Assembly (NCBI RefSeq): GCF_014207705.1
Contig: NZ_JACHIU010000001.1
Coordinates: forward strand, 5,882,501-5,946,500
DNA length: 64,000 nucleotides
Source: Sphaerisporangium rubeum
GTDB lineage: Bacteria; Actinomycetota; Actinomycetes; Streptosporangiales; Streptosporangiaceae
Reading direction: 5' to 3'
Shown: positions 18,949 to 27,933 of the stretch, piece by piece
How the letters are laid out: every line of letters begins with the position of its first letter
How positions within the stretch are numbered: the stretch's first letter is position 1
Program-made: the position numbers and the translations under genes
Notes under the pieces: model-generated
What the model was told of the DNA's origin: nothing
Database searches by the model: none
What the model saw: the letters and a program-made list of their open reading frames with translations, nothing else

Positions 18949-19497
18949 TCAGTTCCTCTCGGTCTGGCTGGGTCCGCTTTCCCCGACCTGGCTGGGTCCG
19001 CGGCCCGGCAGCAGGTTCTCGCACGCCTTGTGCGCCTTCTCGACGACCTTGTCGTCGGCGTTCTTGTCCTTGCGGATCATGATGCCGCCACCGGGCTTGG
19101 GGTCGTCCATGTGGACGCCGTGCTCGCGCATGCACTGCGCGAACTTCAGCATCGCGTCCCGCATCGCCGGGTCCTCGGGGCCCTTGCCGCCGAGCATGCC
19201 GCCTTGCATGTACTTGCCGCACGCCTTCTGGGCCTTCTCCATCTTCGACCGGTCACCCTTGATTCTGGCGGTGATCCCGCCGCCAGGCTCGGGGTCCTTC
19301 ATGTCGACGCCGTGCTCACGCATGCACTGCGCGAACTTCAGCGGGTCGCTCGACGTGGCCGGGCTCGCCGTCGCTGACGCCGACGCCTCGGCCGCCGGGG
19401 TGCCGGCCGACGCCACCCCCGGGGGCTTCTGTGCCGCGCCGCACGCGGTGAGCGCGAGCAGCGTTCCCGCGGCGAGCGCCACGGACCGGAGCCTCAT
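18949..19497 (-). CDS. Lipoprotein with an internal tandem duplication
   Basis: Secreted lipoprotein of 182 aa. The signal peptide ends at lipobox LTAC (Cys19). A Ser/Ala/Thr linker is followed by two copies of a unit of about 70 residues, KFAQCMREHGVDMKDPEPGG and KFAQCMREHGVHMDDPKPGG. Each unit ends in a KAxKAC motif, so each has a pair of Cys likely to be disulfide-bonded. GGAGGAGG lies 6 nt before ATG 19497. The family often accompanies MacB-like exporters and two-component systems in actinomycetes. Its function is unknown; a substrate-binding or sensing accessory is plausible. Confidence 0.85.
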   Translation of the reverse strand: MRLRSVALAAGTLLALTACGAAQKPPGVASAGTPAAEASASATASPATSSDPLKFAQCMREHGVDMKDPEPGGGITARIKGDRSKMEKAQKACGKYMQGGMLGGKGPEDPAMRDAMLKFAQCMREHGVHMDDPKPGGGIMIRKDKNADDKVVEKAHKACENLLPGRGPSQVGESGPSQTERN

Positions 19498-19561
19498 CTC
19501 GTCCTCCTCCTGCGCCGGGCCACGCACCCGGCGACAGGCACCATGTCTACGGAGACACGGA

Positions 19562-19578
19562 TTAGCGAGGAGTAAGCG
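19562..19578 (-). promoter_or_regulatory. Direct-repeat operator, copy 2
   Basis: TTAGCG-AGGAG-TAAGCG, the same hexamers and 5-nt spacer as copy 1 at 16999. It lies 65 bp from the lipoprotein start codon, almost the same distance as copy 1 is from the adaptor start, and in the same orientation relative to the gene. This points to shared control by the adjacent response regulator. Confidence 0.65.
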
Positions 19579-20175
19579 TCACGACGTCTCGGGGTTGGCG
19601 CCGCGGGTCTTGCCGGCGACGGCGAGCCAGGCGACGTCCCACTCGGCGTACCTGCGGCGGTCGAGCGAGCGGCGGACGAGCGCGAAACAGCCGAGCAGCA
19701 GGCCGCCTGCGACGGTGACCGCGCCGGTCGCGCCGGCGAGCGCGCGGGCCACCGTCATGGCGCGGTCGGGCTGCGTGCCGCCTGGCCGGCCCTTGGCGTC
19801 CAGCCACACCCGGACCGTCGTGCCGGCCTTGGTGCCGAGGAACACCGGCGCGTCGGCGATGACCTGACGGTTGTGGGTGTCGACCCACGAGACCGGGGTG
19901 CGCAGTTCGGTGCGCACGGTGTCGATGGAGGTGCGCGGCACCGGCGCGTCACGTAGGACGCGCGCCGCGACCCACTGGCCGGACCGCTCGGCGGCGAGGC
20001 CGTCGCGGTACAGCGCGTTACCGGTGAGGAACGCCAGCGCCAGGCTCGCGGTGAACATCAGGACGCACGCCAGCGCGGCGAGGGCCTCGACGCGGTCGGT
20101 GCGCCGGCGCAGGGGATTGCCGTCCGGCCGGTACAGCCGCACGCGGCACATCACCCATCGGCCCACGTCCCGCAT
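19579..20175 (-). CDS. Rv1733c-like membrane protein
   Basis: Membrane protein of 198 aa. NPLRRRTDRVEALAAL marks the Rv1733c family. Two transmembrane helices (about 33-52 and 156-176) flank an extracytoplasmic domain of about 100 residues that includes TVRVWLDAKGRPG. The M. tuberculosis member is a dormancy-regulon membrane antigen; the biochemical role is unknown. AGGAGGT is 7 nt before ATG 20175, which is preferred to GTG 20184. It may belong to the neighbouring two-component regulon, but no box is seen immediately upstream of it. Confidence 0.8.
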   Translation of the reverse strand: MRDVGRWVMCRVRLYRPDGNPLRRRTDRVEALAALACVLMFTASLALAFLTGNALYRDGLAAERSGQWVAARVLRDAPVPRTSIDTVRTELRTPVSWVDTHNRQVIADAPVFLGTKAGTTVRVWLDAKGRPGGTQPDRAMTVARALAGATGAVTVAGGLLLGCFALVRRSLDRRRYAEWDVAWLAVAGKTRGANPETS

Positions 20176-20304
20176 CGGGACCACCTCCTACCTGCGGTCT
20201 TTCGCGTTTCAGCCTGTCCCCTTCCCCGATCGGCGGCATTGCCACGCCGAAACGGCAACCTCCCCTTGAAGTGCTGTTCCGGGCCGCCTCTGACGAACCC
20301 GGGA

Positions 20305-21219
20305 CTATCTCGTCCAAAGGGTTTCCTGAACGGCGTGAACCAGGGTGGTGACCTCGGCCGACGCACGGCCGGCGGGCCACGCGAGGCCGAAGGTCAGTCG
20401 CAGATCCCCCGCGTCGAACGGCACATATCTGACATCGGGCCGCCGGATGGACGCGGTGAGCAGGCGAGGCGCCGGCAGCAGACCGATCCCGGCGGCCACC
20501 AGGTCGAGCAGCGCGGCGAAGTCGTCGACGTCGTCGGCCACCTCGTGGTGCTGGTACGTGCCGCGCAACGTGACGGCGAGACGGGCCCACATGCCGCCGG
20601 GTGGCCGTACGCGCGGCAGGAGGATCTTGTGGCGGCCGAGCAGGGCCGGGGTGACGCGAGGCAGCGCGGCGAGCGGGTCACCGGCCGGCACGGCCAGATG
20701 CGCGACGGTCACGTGGAAACGCGCGCCGGTGGCGCAGCCGACGGGGAACGGTGCACTGAGCAGCGCGGCGGGGATCTCCCCGCGCACCAGGCCCTCGGTG
20801 GCGGCCCGCCACCCGAGCGGACGCAGCTCGACGTCGATGGCGGGTTCCCGTCCCGCCAGCCGCCGGGCCGCTCGCGCGGCGAGACCGCCGACCAGCGGTG
20901 CATAAGCGAGCTGGATGGACGGCCGGGGTGGCGCGGCCAGCCTGGCGGCCTCGGCGGTGAACGCGGCGGCGGTCTCCATCACCGTGTCGGCGTACGGCAG
21001 CAGCGCGGCGCCGGCGGGGGTGAGCCGCACCGCGCGGCTGGTGCGTGCGAACAGCATGACGCCGAGCTGCCGTTCCAGACGGCCGACGGACTGGCTCACC
21101 GCGGGTTGCGACATGCCGAGCTCCGCCGCGGCGCGGGAGAAGCCGAGGTGCCTCGCGACGACGGCGAAGCATTCGATGTCACGCAGGGTCGGGACCACGC
21201 TCCAGTATGACCCGGTCAT
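20305..21219 (-). CDS. LysR-family transcriptional regulator
   Basis: LTTR of up to 304 aa. The winged HTH lies at about 11-70 (FSRAAAELGMSQPAVSQSVG), followed by a periplasmic-binding-protein-like effector domain. It is divergent from metE with 92 bp between, so it may regulate methionine synthesis as MetR does in enterobacteria, although sequence-level kinship to MetR cannot be judged by eye. ATG 21219 lies inside a 13-bp palindrome. GTG 21198 would put the palindrome in the promoter instead and fits the usual LTTR start better relative to the HTH. Confidence 0.85.
   Translation of the reverse strand: MTGSYWSVVPTLRDIECFAVVARHLGFSRAAAELGMSQPAVSQSVGRLERQLGVMLFARTSRAVRLTPAGAALLPYADTVMETAAAFTAEAARLAAPPRPSIQLAYAPLVGGLAARAARRLAGREPAIDVELRPLGWRAATEGLVRGEIPAALLSAPFPVGCATGARFHVTVAHLAVPAGDPLAALPRVTPALLGRHKILLPRVRPPGGMWARLAVTLRGTYQHHEVADDVDDFAALLDLVAAGIGLLPAPRLLTASIRRPDVRYVPFDAGDLRLTFGLAWPAGRASAEVTTLVHAVQETLWTR
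21207..21219. promoter_or_regulatory. Palindrome in the LysR/metE divergent region
   Basis: ATGACC-C-GGTCAT has perfect 6-bp arms. It overlaps the annotated LysR start and lies about 95 bp upstream of the metE ATG. It is a candidate autoregulatory or metE-activating site. No SAM or cobalamin riboswitch is visible in the short leader. Confidence 0.4.
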
Positions 21220-21311
21220 TCATAAGCGCTGTCGATAGATGTCATCGGCTGCTGATCGTCTCCAGGCACGATGCCGTGGTCACGTTCCGCCTCACGTCGC
21301 AGGGAGTCCGC

Positions 21312-23552
21312 ATGACCACGCCACGCATCTCGCCGTTCCCGGCCGCCACGGTGCTCGGTTACCCGAGGATCGGCCGCCGCCGCGAGCTGAAGCGCGCGCT
21401 GGAGGCGTACTGGGACGGCCGCGCCACCGCCGACGAGCTGCGGCGCACCGGACGGGAACTGCGGCGCGACGCGTGGACCCGGCTCGCGGAGCTGGGGCTC
21501 GACCGGCCGCCGTCCAACACGTTCTCGGCGTACGACCACGTGCTGGACACGGCCGTGATGCTCGGCGCGGTGCCGCGGCGGTACCGGGACGCCGCCCCCG
21601 GCGAGGTGTACTTCGCGATGGCGCGCGGCACCGGCGATGTGGCGCCGCTGCGCATGACCAAGTGGTTCGACACCAACTACCACTACATCGTGCCGGAGAT
21701 CGGGCCGGACACCGTCTTCACGGCCGACCCCGGCAAGCCGGTCGCCGAGCTGCGCGAGGCCCGCGACCTCGGCGTCGCGACCCGGCCGGTGCTGGTCGGC
21801 CCGGTGACGTTCCTGCTGCTCGCCGAAGGCATGGACGTGCCTTTGGACCGGCTCGACGACGTGCTCGGCGCTTACGAGACCGTGCTCACCGCGCTCGCCG
21901 CCGAAGGCGCCGACTGGGTGCAGCTCGACGAGCCGGCGCTCGCGGCCGACCGCACCGAGGCCGAGCTCGACGCGGTACGGCACGCGTACCGGCGCCTCGG
22001 CGCGCTCACCGGACGTCCCGGCCTGTTCGTGGCGACGTACTTCGGTGGCATCGGCCCGGCGCTGCCGGTGCTGGCCGGCACCCCGGTGGAGGCCATCGGG
22101 CTCGACCTGGTGCGCGGCGACGACCACCTCGGCGACCTGCCTGAGGCGCTGGCCGGCAAGACCGTCGTCGCCGGTGTGGTGTCCGGCCGGGACGTGTGGC
22201 GCACCGACGCCGACACCGCGCTCGCCACCCTCGCCGGCCTGCGCGAACGCGCCGCACAGGTGAGCGTGAGCACGTCCTGCTCGCTGCTGCACGTGCCGTA
22301 CGACCTGGACGCCGAGACCGATCTTTCCCCCGAGCTGGTACGCCGGCTGGCGTTCGCCGACCAGAAGGTCGCCGAGGTCGTGGACCTCGCGGCCCGCCTC
22401 GCCGTCCTGCCGTCCGGCGCCGTCCCGGCCGTGCCGCGCGTGACCGCGCCGCCGGCCGCCACGCCGGCCCCCGCACCCGCCGTCCGCACCCCCTACGAGA
22501 CGCGTGCCGCCGCGCAGGCCCGCCACCTGCGCCTGCCGCCGCTCCCCACCACCACGATCGGCTCCTTCCCGCAGACCGGCGAACTGCGCGCCGCGCGCGC
22601 CGAGCTGACCGCCGGCCGCCTGGACGAGGCCGCCTACGACGAGCGGGTGCGCGCCGAGATCGAGCAGGTCGTCCGCCTGCAGGAACGCCTGGGCCTGGAC
22701 GTCCTGGTCCACGGCGAGCCCGAGCGCAACGACATGGTCCAGTACTTCGCCGAACACCTCGACGGCTTCGCCGTCACCCGCCACGGCTGGGTCCAGTCGT
22801 ACGGCTCACGGTGCACCCGGCCCCCCATCCTGCACGGCGACGTCCGCCGTCCGGCCCCCATCACCGTGCGCTGGGCCTCGTACGCCGACTCCCTCACCCC
22901 CAAACCGGTCAAAGGCATGCTCACCGGCCCGGTGACCATCGTCGCCTGGTCCTTCGTCCGCCGCGACATCCCCCTGCGCGACGTCACCATGCAGGTGGCG
23001 GAAGCCGTACGCGAAGAGGTCCGCGACCTGGAGCAGGCAGGCATCTCGATCATCCAGGTGGACGAGCCCGCCTTGAGGGAACTCCTTCCCCTCCGCACGG
23101 CCGACCAGCGGAAATACCTCACCTGGGCCGTGGAGTCCTACCGCCACGCCACCTCGTCCGCCGCCGACCACACCCAGATCCACACCCACCTGTGCTACTC
23201 CCAGGCCGACCAGATCCTCACCGCGATAGAAGCCTTGGACGCCGACGTCACCACCATCGAATCGGCCCGCTCCGCCGGCAGGATCCTCCCCACCCTGCGA
23301 ACCTTCCCCAGAGCCCTCGGCCCCGGCGTCTACGACATCCACTCCCCCCGCGTCCCCACCTCCGCAGAGATCGAGAAATCCCTCCGGGCCATCCTGGACG
23401 TCCTCCCCGCCGACCGCGTCTGGTCCAACCCCGACTGCGGCCTCAAGACCCGCACCTACCCCCAGGTCGAAGAGGCCCTCACCAACCTCGTCACCGCCAC
23501 CCACCACCTGCGTGACGCCATCGAAGGAGAGACAAGCCGGTCCCGCGGCTGA
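21312..23552 (+). CDS. metE: Cobalamin-independent methionine synthase
   Basis: MetE of 746 aa, close to the family's usual length. It transfers the methyl group of 5-methyl-tetrahydropteroyl-polyglutamate to homocysteine. The N-terminal barrel begins TVLGYPRIGRRRELK. The linker lies near 380-410. The catalytic C-terminal barrel has TTIGSFPQT, SIIQVDEPALRE, the zinc-site HTHLCYSQ and SNPDCGLKTR with the zinc Cys. All metal ligands appear intact. AGGGAG precedes ATG 21312. The 3' third uses C-ending codons far more than the 5' part. Confidence 0.95.
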   Translation: MTTPRISPFPAATVLGYPRIGRRRELKRALEAYWDGRATADELRRTGRELRRDAWTRLAELGLDRPPSNTFSAYDHVLDTAVMLGAVPRRYRDAAPGEVYFAMARGTGDVAPLRMTKWFDTNYHYIVPEIGPDTVFTADPGKPVAELREARDLGVATRPVLVGPVTFLLLAEGMDVPLDRLDDVLGAYETVLTALAAEGADWVQLDEPALAADRTEAELDAVRHAYRRLGALTGRPGLFVATYFGGIGPALPVLAGTPVEAIGLDLVRGDDHLGDLPEALAGKTVVAGVVSGRDVWRTDADTALATLAGLRERAAQVSVSTSCSLLHVPYDLDAETDLSPELVRRLAFADQKVAEVVDLAARLAVLPSGAVPAVPRVTAPPAATPAPAPAVRTPYETRAAAQARHLRLPPLPTTTIGSFPQTGELRAARAELTAGRLDEAAYDERVRAEIEQVVRLQERLGLDVLVHGEPERNDMVQYFAEHLDGFAVTRHGWVQSYGSRCTRPPILHGDVRRPAPITVRWASYADSLTPKPVKGMLTGPVTIVAWSFVRRDIPLRDVTMQVAEAVREEVRDLEQAGISIIQVDEPALRELLPLRTADQRKYLTWAVESYRHATSSAADHTQIHTHLCYSQADQILTAIEALDADVTTIESARSAGRILPTLRTFPRALGPGVYDIHSPRVPTSAEIEKSLRAILDVLPADRVWSNPDCGLKTRTYPQVEEALTNLVTATHHLRDAIEGETSRSRG

Positions 23553-23581
23553 GCCGGTCCACAGTGGGTCCGCCGATCCGT

Positions 23582-23596
23582 TGCATGTAAAATGCA
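23582..23596 (+). promoter_or_regulatory. Operator and -10 element of the vapBC-type operon
   Basis: TGCAT-GTAAA-ATGCA is a perfect inverted repeat. The sequence TAAAAT inside it (23588-23593) is a good -10 hexamer, and its spacing puts transcription start at about 23600, the A of the antitoxin ATG. This predicts a leaderless mRNA and direct autorepression by the antitoxin. Confidence 0.55.
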
Positions 23597-23599
23597 TGC

Positions 23600-23848
23600 A
23601 TGGTGGCATTGCAGATCAGGGACGTGCCCGAGAGCGTACGGGACGCTCTCGCGGCACAGGCCCGAGCGCGTGGGTTGTCATTGCAAGGGTTGCTGCTGGA
23701 GTTGGTCACCACAGAGGCCCGGCGAGCGCAGAACCTCGCCGTCCTGGCCCGCGCCAGGCGGCGGGCCGGAGGTCACGTGGCGCGTCCGGGTGACGTCGTC
23801 GCGGAACTCGACGACATCAGGCGGGAACGTCCCGGCGGCGGCGAGTGA
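23600..23848 (+). CDS. FitA/VapB-like ribbon-helix-helix antitoxin
   Basis: Antitoxin of 82 aa. The N-terminal ribbon-helix-helix VALQIRDVPESVRDALAAQA and SLQGLLLELV are typical of FitA-type antitoxins. The C-terminal 35 residues, rich in Arg, Glu and Asp, would wrap the toxin. The GTGA overlap with the PIN toxin gene indicates coupled translation. No ribosome-binding site is present, consistent with a leaderless transcript. Confidence 0.85.
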   Translation: MVALQIRDVPESVRDALAAQARARGLSLQGLLLELVTTEARRAQNLAVLARARRRAGGHVARPGDVVAELDDIRRERPGGGE

Positions 23849-24243
23849 TCGTCGTCGACGCCTCCGTCCTCGCCGAGGCGCTGACGGGATCCGGGCCGGT
23901 GGCCGAAGCCGCGTGGGACGTGTTGGAGCGTGACTCGCGTTGGGCGGGGCCGCCGATGCTCAAGACCGAAGTTCTGTCGGTGATACGAGGCCGGCTGCTC
24001 GGCAAGAAGATCACGCAGGAGGCCGCGGACGAGGCCGTCGCCGACCTGATCGCGATGGTCGTGGACACGATCGCCGAGGACTGCCTGATACCACGGGCAT
24101 GGGAGCTTCGCGGCAACCTGACGGCCTACGACGCCACCTACGTGGCCGCCGCGGAAGCCCTCGGGTGCCCTCTGGTGACCATGGATGTGCGGCTGAGCCG
24201 GGCGATCGGCCCACGGTGCGCTGTCCATGTCATCGAGCCGTAG
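23845..24243 (+). CDS. PIN-domain toxin (VapC family)
   Basis: Ribonuclease toxin of 132 aa, normal for VapC. The four acidic metal ligands are seen as Asp5 (VVDASVLAE), Glu42 (LKTEVLSV), Asp96 (TAYDATYVAAAE) and Asp114 (LVTMDVRLSRA). It cuts RNA and is neutralised by the upstream antitoxin. GTG 23845 overlaps the antitoxin stop. All catalytic residues are intact, so the module should be active. Confidence 0.9.
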   Translation: MIVVDASVLAEALTGSGPVAEAAWDVLERDSRWAGPPMLKTEVLSVIRGRLLGKKITQEAADEAVADLIAMVVDTIAEDCLIPRAWELRGNLTAYDATYVAAAEALGCPLVTMDVRLSRAIGPRCAVHVIEP

Positions 24244-24246
24244 ATC

Positions 24247-26472
24247 TCAGGTGAAGCGGCGGAGGCGGAGGCTGTTGGTGACGACGAAGACCGAGGAGAG
24301 GGCCATGGCGGCGCCGGCGATCATGGGGGTGAGGAGGCCCGCGGCGGCCAGGGGGAGAGCGGCGACGTTGTAGGCGAAGGCCCAGAAGAGGTTGCTCTTG
24401 ATGATGGCCAGGGTGCGGCGGGACAGACGGATGGCGTCGGCGGCCACTGTGAGGTCGCCTCTCACCAGGGTCAGGTCGGAGGCCTCTATGGCGGCGTCGG
24501 TGCCGGTCCCCATGGCGAGGCCGAGGTCGGCCTGGGCCAGTGCGGCGGCGTCGTTGACGCCGTCGCCGATCATGGCGACGGTGCGGCCTTCGGACTGGAG
24601 GCGTTTGACGGCGTCCATCTTGTCGGCGGGAAGGACCTCGGCGATGACGTGGCCGGCGGGGATGCCTACCGCCGCGGCGACGGTGCGGGCCGCGGTCTCG
24701 TTGTCGCCGGTGAGGAGGTACGGGGTGAGGCCGAGGGAGCGCAGAGAGGCGACGGCTTCGGCGGAGGTGGGTTTGACGGTGTCGGCGACGACGAGCACGC
24801 CGCGGGCCCGGCCGTCCCAGCCGACGGCGACGGCGGTGCGTGCGGTGGCGTGGGCCTGTGCGACGGCGCGCTCCAGCTCAGGCGGGAAGGGCTGTGACCA
24901 CTCGGCGAGCAGGCGGGGACGGCCGGCCAGGACGGCGTGGCCGTCGACCACGCCTTGGACGCCTAGGCCCTCGACATTGGTGAAGTCCTCGGGGACGGGG
25001 AGCGGTCCGGCGTCGGCGGCGGCGCGGGCCACGGCCTGCGCGATGGGGTGCTCGGAGGCGTGTTCCAGCGCGCCGGCCAGCCGGAGGATCTCGGCGGGGT
25101 CCTCGCCGGCGGCGGGGACGGTCTCGACGAGGGTCATGCGGCCCTCGGTGACGGTGCCGGTCTTGTCGAGGACGACGGTGTCGACGCGGCGGGTGGACTC
25201 CAGGACCTCCGGGCCCTTGATGAGGATGCCGAGGGTGGCGCCGCGGCCGGTGCCGACCAGCAGGGCGGTCGGGGTGGCGAGGCCGAGTGCGCAGGGGCAG
25301 GCGATGATGAGGACGGCGACGGCCGCGGTGAACGCCGCGGCGGCGCCGGCCCCGGCACCGAGCCAGTAGCCGAGCGTGCCGACGGCCAGCGCGATCACGA
25401 CCGGCACGAACACACCGGACACCCGGTCGGCGAGCCGCTGCACCTGCGCCTTCCCCGACTGGGCCTCCTCCACGAGCCGCGCCATCTGCGCCAGCCGCGT
25501 GTCGGCGCCGACCCGGGTGGCGCGCACCACCAGGCGTCCGCCGGAGTTGACGGTGGCGCCGGTGACCGCGTCACCCGGCCCCACCTCGACGGGGACCGGC
25601 TCGCCGGTGAGCATCGAGGTGTCCACCGCCGAGGATCCGTCCTCGACGACGCCGTCGGTGGCGATCTTCTCACCGGGACGCACCACGAACCGGTCGCCGG
25701 CCACGAGCAGGTCGCTCGGCACGCGGGTCTCGGCGCCGTCACGCAGCACCGCGACGTCCTTGGCGCCGAGGTCGAGCAGCGCGCGCAGCGCGGAACCGGC
25801 GCGCCGTTTGGCGCGGGCCTCGAAGTAGCGGCCGGCCAGGATGAACGCGGTGACGCCTGCCGCGGCCTCCAGGTAGATGTTGGAGCCCCCCGACAGGCGC
25901 TCGGCGGTGAACTCGAAGCCGTGGGTCATGCCGGGCAGGCCGGCGTCGCCGAGGAACAGGGCCCACAGCGACCAGCCGAACGCGGCGAGCGTGCCGAGCG
26001 ACACCAGCGTGTCCATGGTGGCGGCGCCGTGCCGCAGGTTGGTCCACGCCGCACGGTGGAACGGCCACCCGCCGTACACGACCACCGGCGCGGCGAGCGT
26101 GAGGGAGAGCCACTGCCAGTAGGTGAACTGCAGCGGCGGGATCATCGCCATGGCGATCACGGGGACGGAAAGGATCAGGGAGACGATCAGGCGCTGCCGC
26201 AGCGGCCGCAGCTCGTCCTCCGGCTCCCCCGGTTCGCCGGTCCTCTCCGGCGGCGCGGGAAGGGTGGCGGTGTACCCGGCCTTCTCGACCTCGGCGATCA
26301 GGTCGCGCGGGTCGAGCCCGCCGGGGTACTCGACCCTGGCCTTCTCGGTGGCGTAGTTGACCGTGGCCGTGACGCCGTCGAGCCTGTTGAGCTTGCGCTC
26401 GATGCGGTTGGCGCACGACGCGCAGGTCATGCCGCCGATCGCCAGCTCCACCGTGCCGGGGTCCCCCGCCAT
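24247..26472 (-). CDS. copA: Copper-exporting P1B-type ATPase
   Basis: Heavy-metal ATPase of 741 aa. It has one N-terminal metal-binding domain with GMTCASC (Cys17, Cys20), membrane helices, the TGEPVPVE actuator motif, the CPC metal site in [13 protein letters not shown], phosphorylation motif [19 protein letters not shown] with the SEHP motif, and [10 protein letters not shown]. The CPC motif and YN/MxxSS-type residues in the last helices ([18 protein letters not shown]) indicate Cu(I). ATG 26472 has GGGAGG 8 nt upstream and is preferred to ATG 26502, which overlaps the copZ stop. Confidence 0.95.
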   Translation of the reverse strand: MAGDPGTVELAIGGMTCASCANRIERKLNRLDGVTATVNYATEKARVEYPGGLDPRDLIAEVEKAGYTATLPAPPERTGEPGEPEDELRPLRQRLIVSLILSVPVIAMAMIPPLQFTYWQWLSLTLAAPVVVYGGWPFHRAAWTNLRHGAATMDTLVSLGTLAAFGWSLWALFLGDAGLPGMTHGFEFTAERLSGGSNIYLEAAAGVTAFILAGRYFEARAKRRAGSALRALLDLGAKDVAVLRDGAETRVPSDLLVAGDRFVVRPGEKIATDGVVEDGSSAVDTSMLTGEPVPVEVGPGDAVTGATVNSGGRLVVRATRVGADTRLAQMARLVEEAQSGKAQVQRLADRVSGVFVPVVIALAVGTLGYWLGAGAGAAAAFTAAVAVLIIACPCALGLATPTALLVGTGRGATLGILIKGPEVLESTRRVDTVVLDKTGTVTEGRMTLVETVPAAGEDPAEILRLAGALEHASEHPIAQAVARAAADAGPLPVPEDFTNVEGLGVQGVVDGHAVLAGRPRLLAEWSQPFPPELERAVAQAHATARTAVAVGWDGRARGVLVVADTVKPTSAEAVASLRSLGLTPYLLTGDNETAARTVAAAVGIPAGHVIAEVLPADKMDAVKRLQSEGRTVAMIGDGVNDAAALAQADLGLAMGTGTDAAIEASDLTLVRGDLTVAADAIRLSRRTLAIIKSNLFWAFAYNVAALPLAAAGLLTPMIAGAAMALSSVFVVTNSLRLRRFT

Positions 26473-26498
26473 CCTCGTCACCTCCCGCGCCGCTTCCC

Positions 26499-26708
26499 TC
26501 ATGACCGGTCTACCACCTGGTAGCCGGCCTCCTCGACGGCGGCCGTGATCGCGGCATGGTCGTCCGCCGCGTCCCCTTCCACGACGACCATGCCGGTCGC
26601 GAGATCGACCCGCACACCGGTCACACCGGGGACGGCGCCGACCTCCTCCTGCACCGAGCTGACACAGTGACCACAGGTCATTCCCTTGACGGTGTACGTG
26701 GCGGTCAT
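26499..26708 (-). CDS. copZ: Copper chaperone CopZ
   Basis: Ferredoxin-like HMA domain protein of 69 aa with the metal motif GMTCGHC near the N-terminus and the usual beta-alpha-beta pattern. It delivers Cu(I) to CopA. It is immediately upstream of copA and co-transcribed with it. Confidence 0.9.
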   Translation of the reverse strand: MTATYTVKGMTCGHCVSSVQEEVGAVPGVTGVRVDLATGMVVVEGDAADDHAAITAAVEEAGYQVVDRS

Positions 26709-26743
26709 CGGGGATCATTCCTTCCATCGGCTGTCTCACCACC

Positions 26744-26769
26744 ATACACCCTACCCCCCCTAGGTATAT
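26744..26769 (-). promoter_or_regulatory. Putative copper-responsive operator (CsoR-like)
   Basis: An imperfect inverted repeat, ATACACCCTA (26744-26753) and TAGGTATAT (26761-26769), flanks a C-rich centre 36 bp upstream of copZ. It resembles the ATACC...GGTAT pattern of CsoR sites in copZA promoters. No csoR gene is in the window, so the regulator would act in trans. Confidence 0.5.
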
Positions 26770-26818
26770 CGACCGGAGGGGCCGGCGTCCCCGGAACAGC
26801 GATGCGACCGTACGCGCC

Positions 26819-27292
26819 TCAGCGCACGACGCGCTCCAGATGCAGCGCCAGCCCCTCGGCCGCCGCCTCCACCATGCGCAGGACCTCGACGAACCCCTCG
26901 GGCCCGCCGTAGTACGGGTCCGGCACCTCTGCGTCCCTCGGGGCCGCGGGATCGAAGGACCGGAACAGCCGCAGGTCGGCCCCGACGGGAGCGATCCGGC
27001 GAAGCGCGCGGAGGTTCTCGGCGTCCATGGCCAGCACCAGATCGGTGCGCGCGAACCAGCCCGCCTCGAACCGCCGCGCACGATGCGACGACCCGTCGTA
27101 CCCATGGCGCGACAGCACCGCCGCGGCCCGCTCGTCCATGGGCCGCCCCGCGTGCCACCCCTCGGTCCCCGCGCTGTCCACGGTGACCACCTCACCCAGG
27201 CCGCGCTCCTCAAGCACCCTGCGTACGACCACCTCGGCGATGGGTGATCGGCAGATGTTCCCCAGGCACACCAGGCAGACACGATGACTCAT
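26819..27292 (-). CDS. Low-molecular-weight protein-tyrosine phosphatase
   Basis: LMW-PTP of 157 aa. The catalytic P-loop CLGNICRS (Cys9, Arg15) is at the N-terminus and the general acid is in VPDPYYGG near residue 121. The family dephosphorylates tyrosine or arginine residues on proteins. It starts only 4 bp after the stop of an acetyltransferase gene, so the two are an operon. Confidence 0.9.
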   Translation of the reverse strand: MSHRVCLVCLGNICRSPIAEVVVRRVLEERGLGEVVTVDSAGTEGWHAGRPMDERAAAVLSRHGYDGSSHRARRFEAGWFARTDLVLAMDAENLRALRRIAPVGADLRLFRSFDPAAPRDAEVPDPYYGGPEGFVEVLRMVEAAAEGLALHLERVVR

Positions 27293-27296
27293 GCAC

Positions 27297-27875
27297 TCAA
27301 GTCTGCTGCAACGTCCATTCCTCCCGGTCCAGCGCGTACTCCACGTCGCCGTGCTCGGCGCCTTCGATGTACTCCGGCCACTCCTCGAAGAAGGTCCTGA
27401 CCAGTCTGAGGCCCGCCTTCTCCAGCGCGCGGCGGGAGGCGTGGTTGACCGTCATGGTGGTGGCCACGACGCGATCGGCGTCCAGAGCGGTGAAGGCCTC
27501 GCGTACCAGGGCCCGTGCGCCTTCCGCGGCGAAACCGCGACCCCATGCGGCGGGGAGGAGACGGAAACCCAGCTCGGTGCCGTCGTGCAGGCCGCGGGTC
27601 GTGGCGGGACGCAGCGAGAACCAGCCGAGGAAATCGCCGGTCGTCTTCTCCACGGCGGCCAGGCAGCCGAGCCGGGGAGGTCGTTCCCGGTATTCGCGCA
27701 GGAGTGCGGGGAGGGTCTCCGACAGCACGACGTGGCGGGGGACGGGACGGCCGTCGTCGATGTGGCGCATCACGCGGGGGTCGCCGTGCAAGGCGGCGAG
27801 CGCCTCCGCGTCGGCCTCGGTGAGGCGGCGCAGGCGCAGTCGCGCGGTTTCCAGGTACGCGGTCACGTCGTGCAT
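27297..27875 (-). CDS. GNAT-family N-acetyltransferase (RimJ/RimL-like)
   Basis: Acetyltransferase of 192 aa. The opening TARLRLRRLTEADAEALAAL is typical of the RimJ/RimL group. The acetyl-CoA loop is in RLLPAAWGRGFAAEGARAL, and MTVNHASRRALEKAGLR is the conserved Asn-containing helix. The acceptor (N-terminal amino group or small molecule) is unknown. It precedes the tyrosine phosphatase in the same operon. Confidence 0.85.
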   Translation of the reverse strand: MHDVTAYLETARLRLRRLTEADAEALAALHGDPRVMRHIDDGRPVPRHVVLSETLPALLREYRERPPRLGCLAAVEKTTGDFLGWFSLRPATTRGLHDGTELGFRLLPAAWGRGFAAEGARALVREAFTALDADRVVATTMTVNHASRRALEKAGLRLVRTFFEEWPEYIEGAEHGDVEYALDREEWTLQQT

Positions 27876-27933
27876 CCGACCATCGGCGACGTGGGGACCG
27901 CAAACGTTTTCCCGGTACGCGGCAGGCGCTGGG

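Noticed and set aside
23600-24243. Mobile element carrying the toxin-antitoxin pair
   Set aside because: No integrase, transposase, flanking repeats or tRNA target is visible, and base composition matches the neighbours.
26502-27282. N-terminal extension of CopA across copZ and the phosphatase (1011-codon frame)
   Set aside because: The extension is out-of-frame shadow of CopZ and the tyrosine phosphatase. CopA proper starts at 26472 with a good ribosome-binding site.
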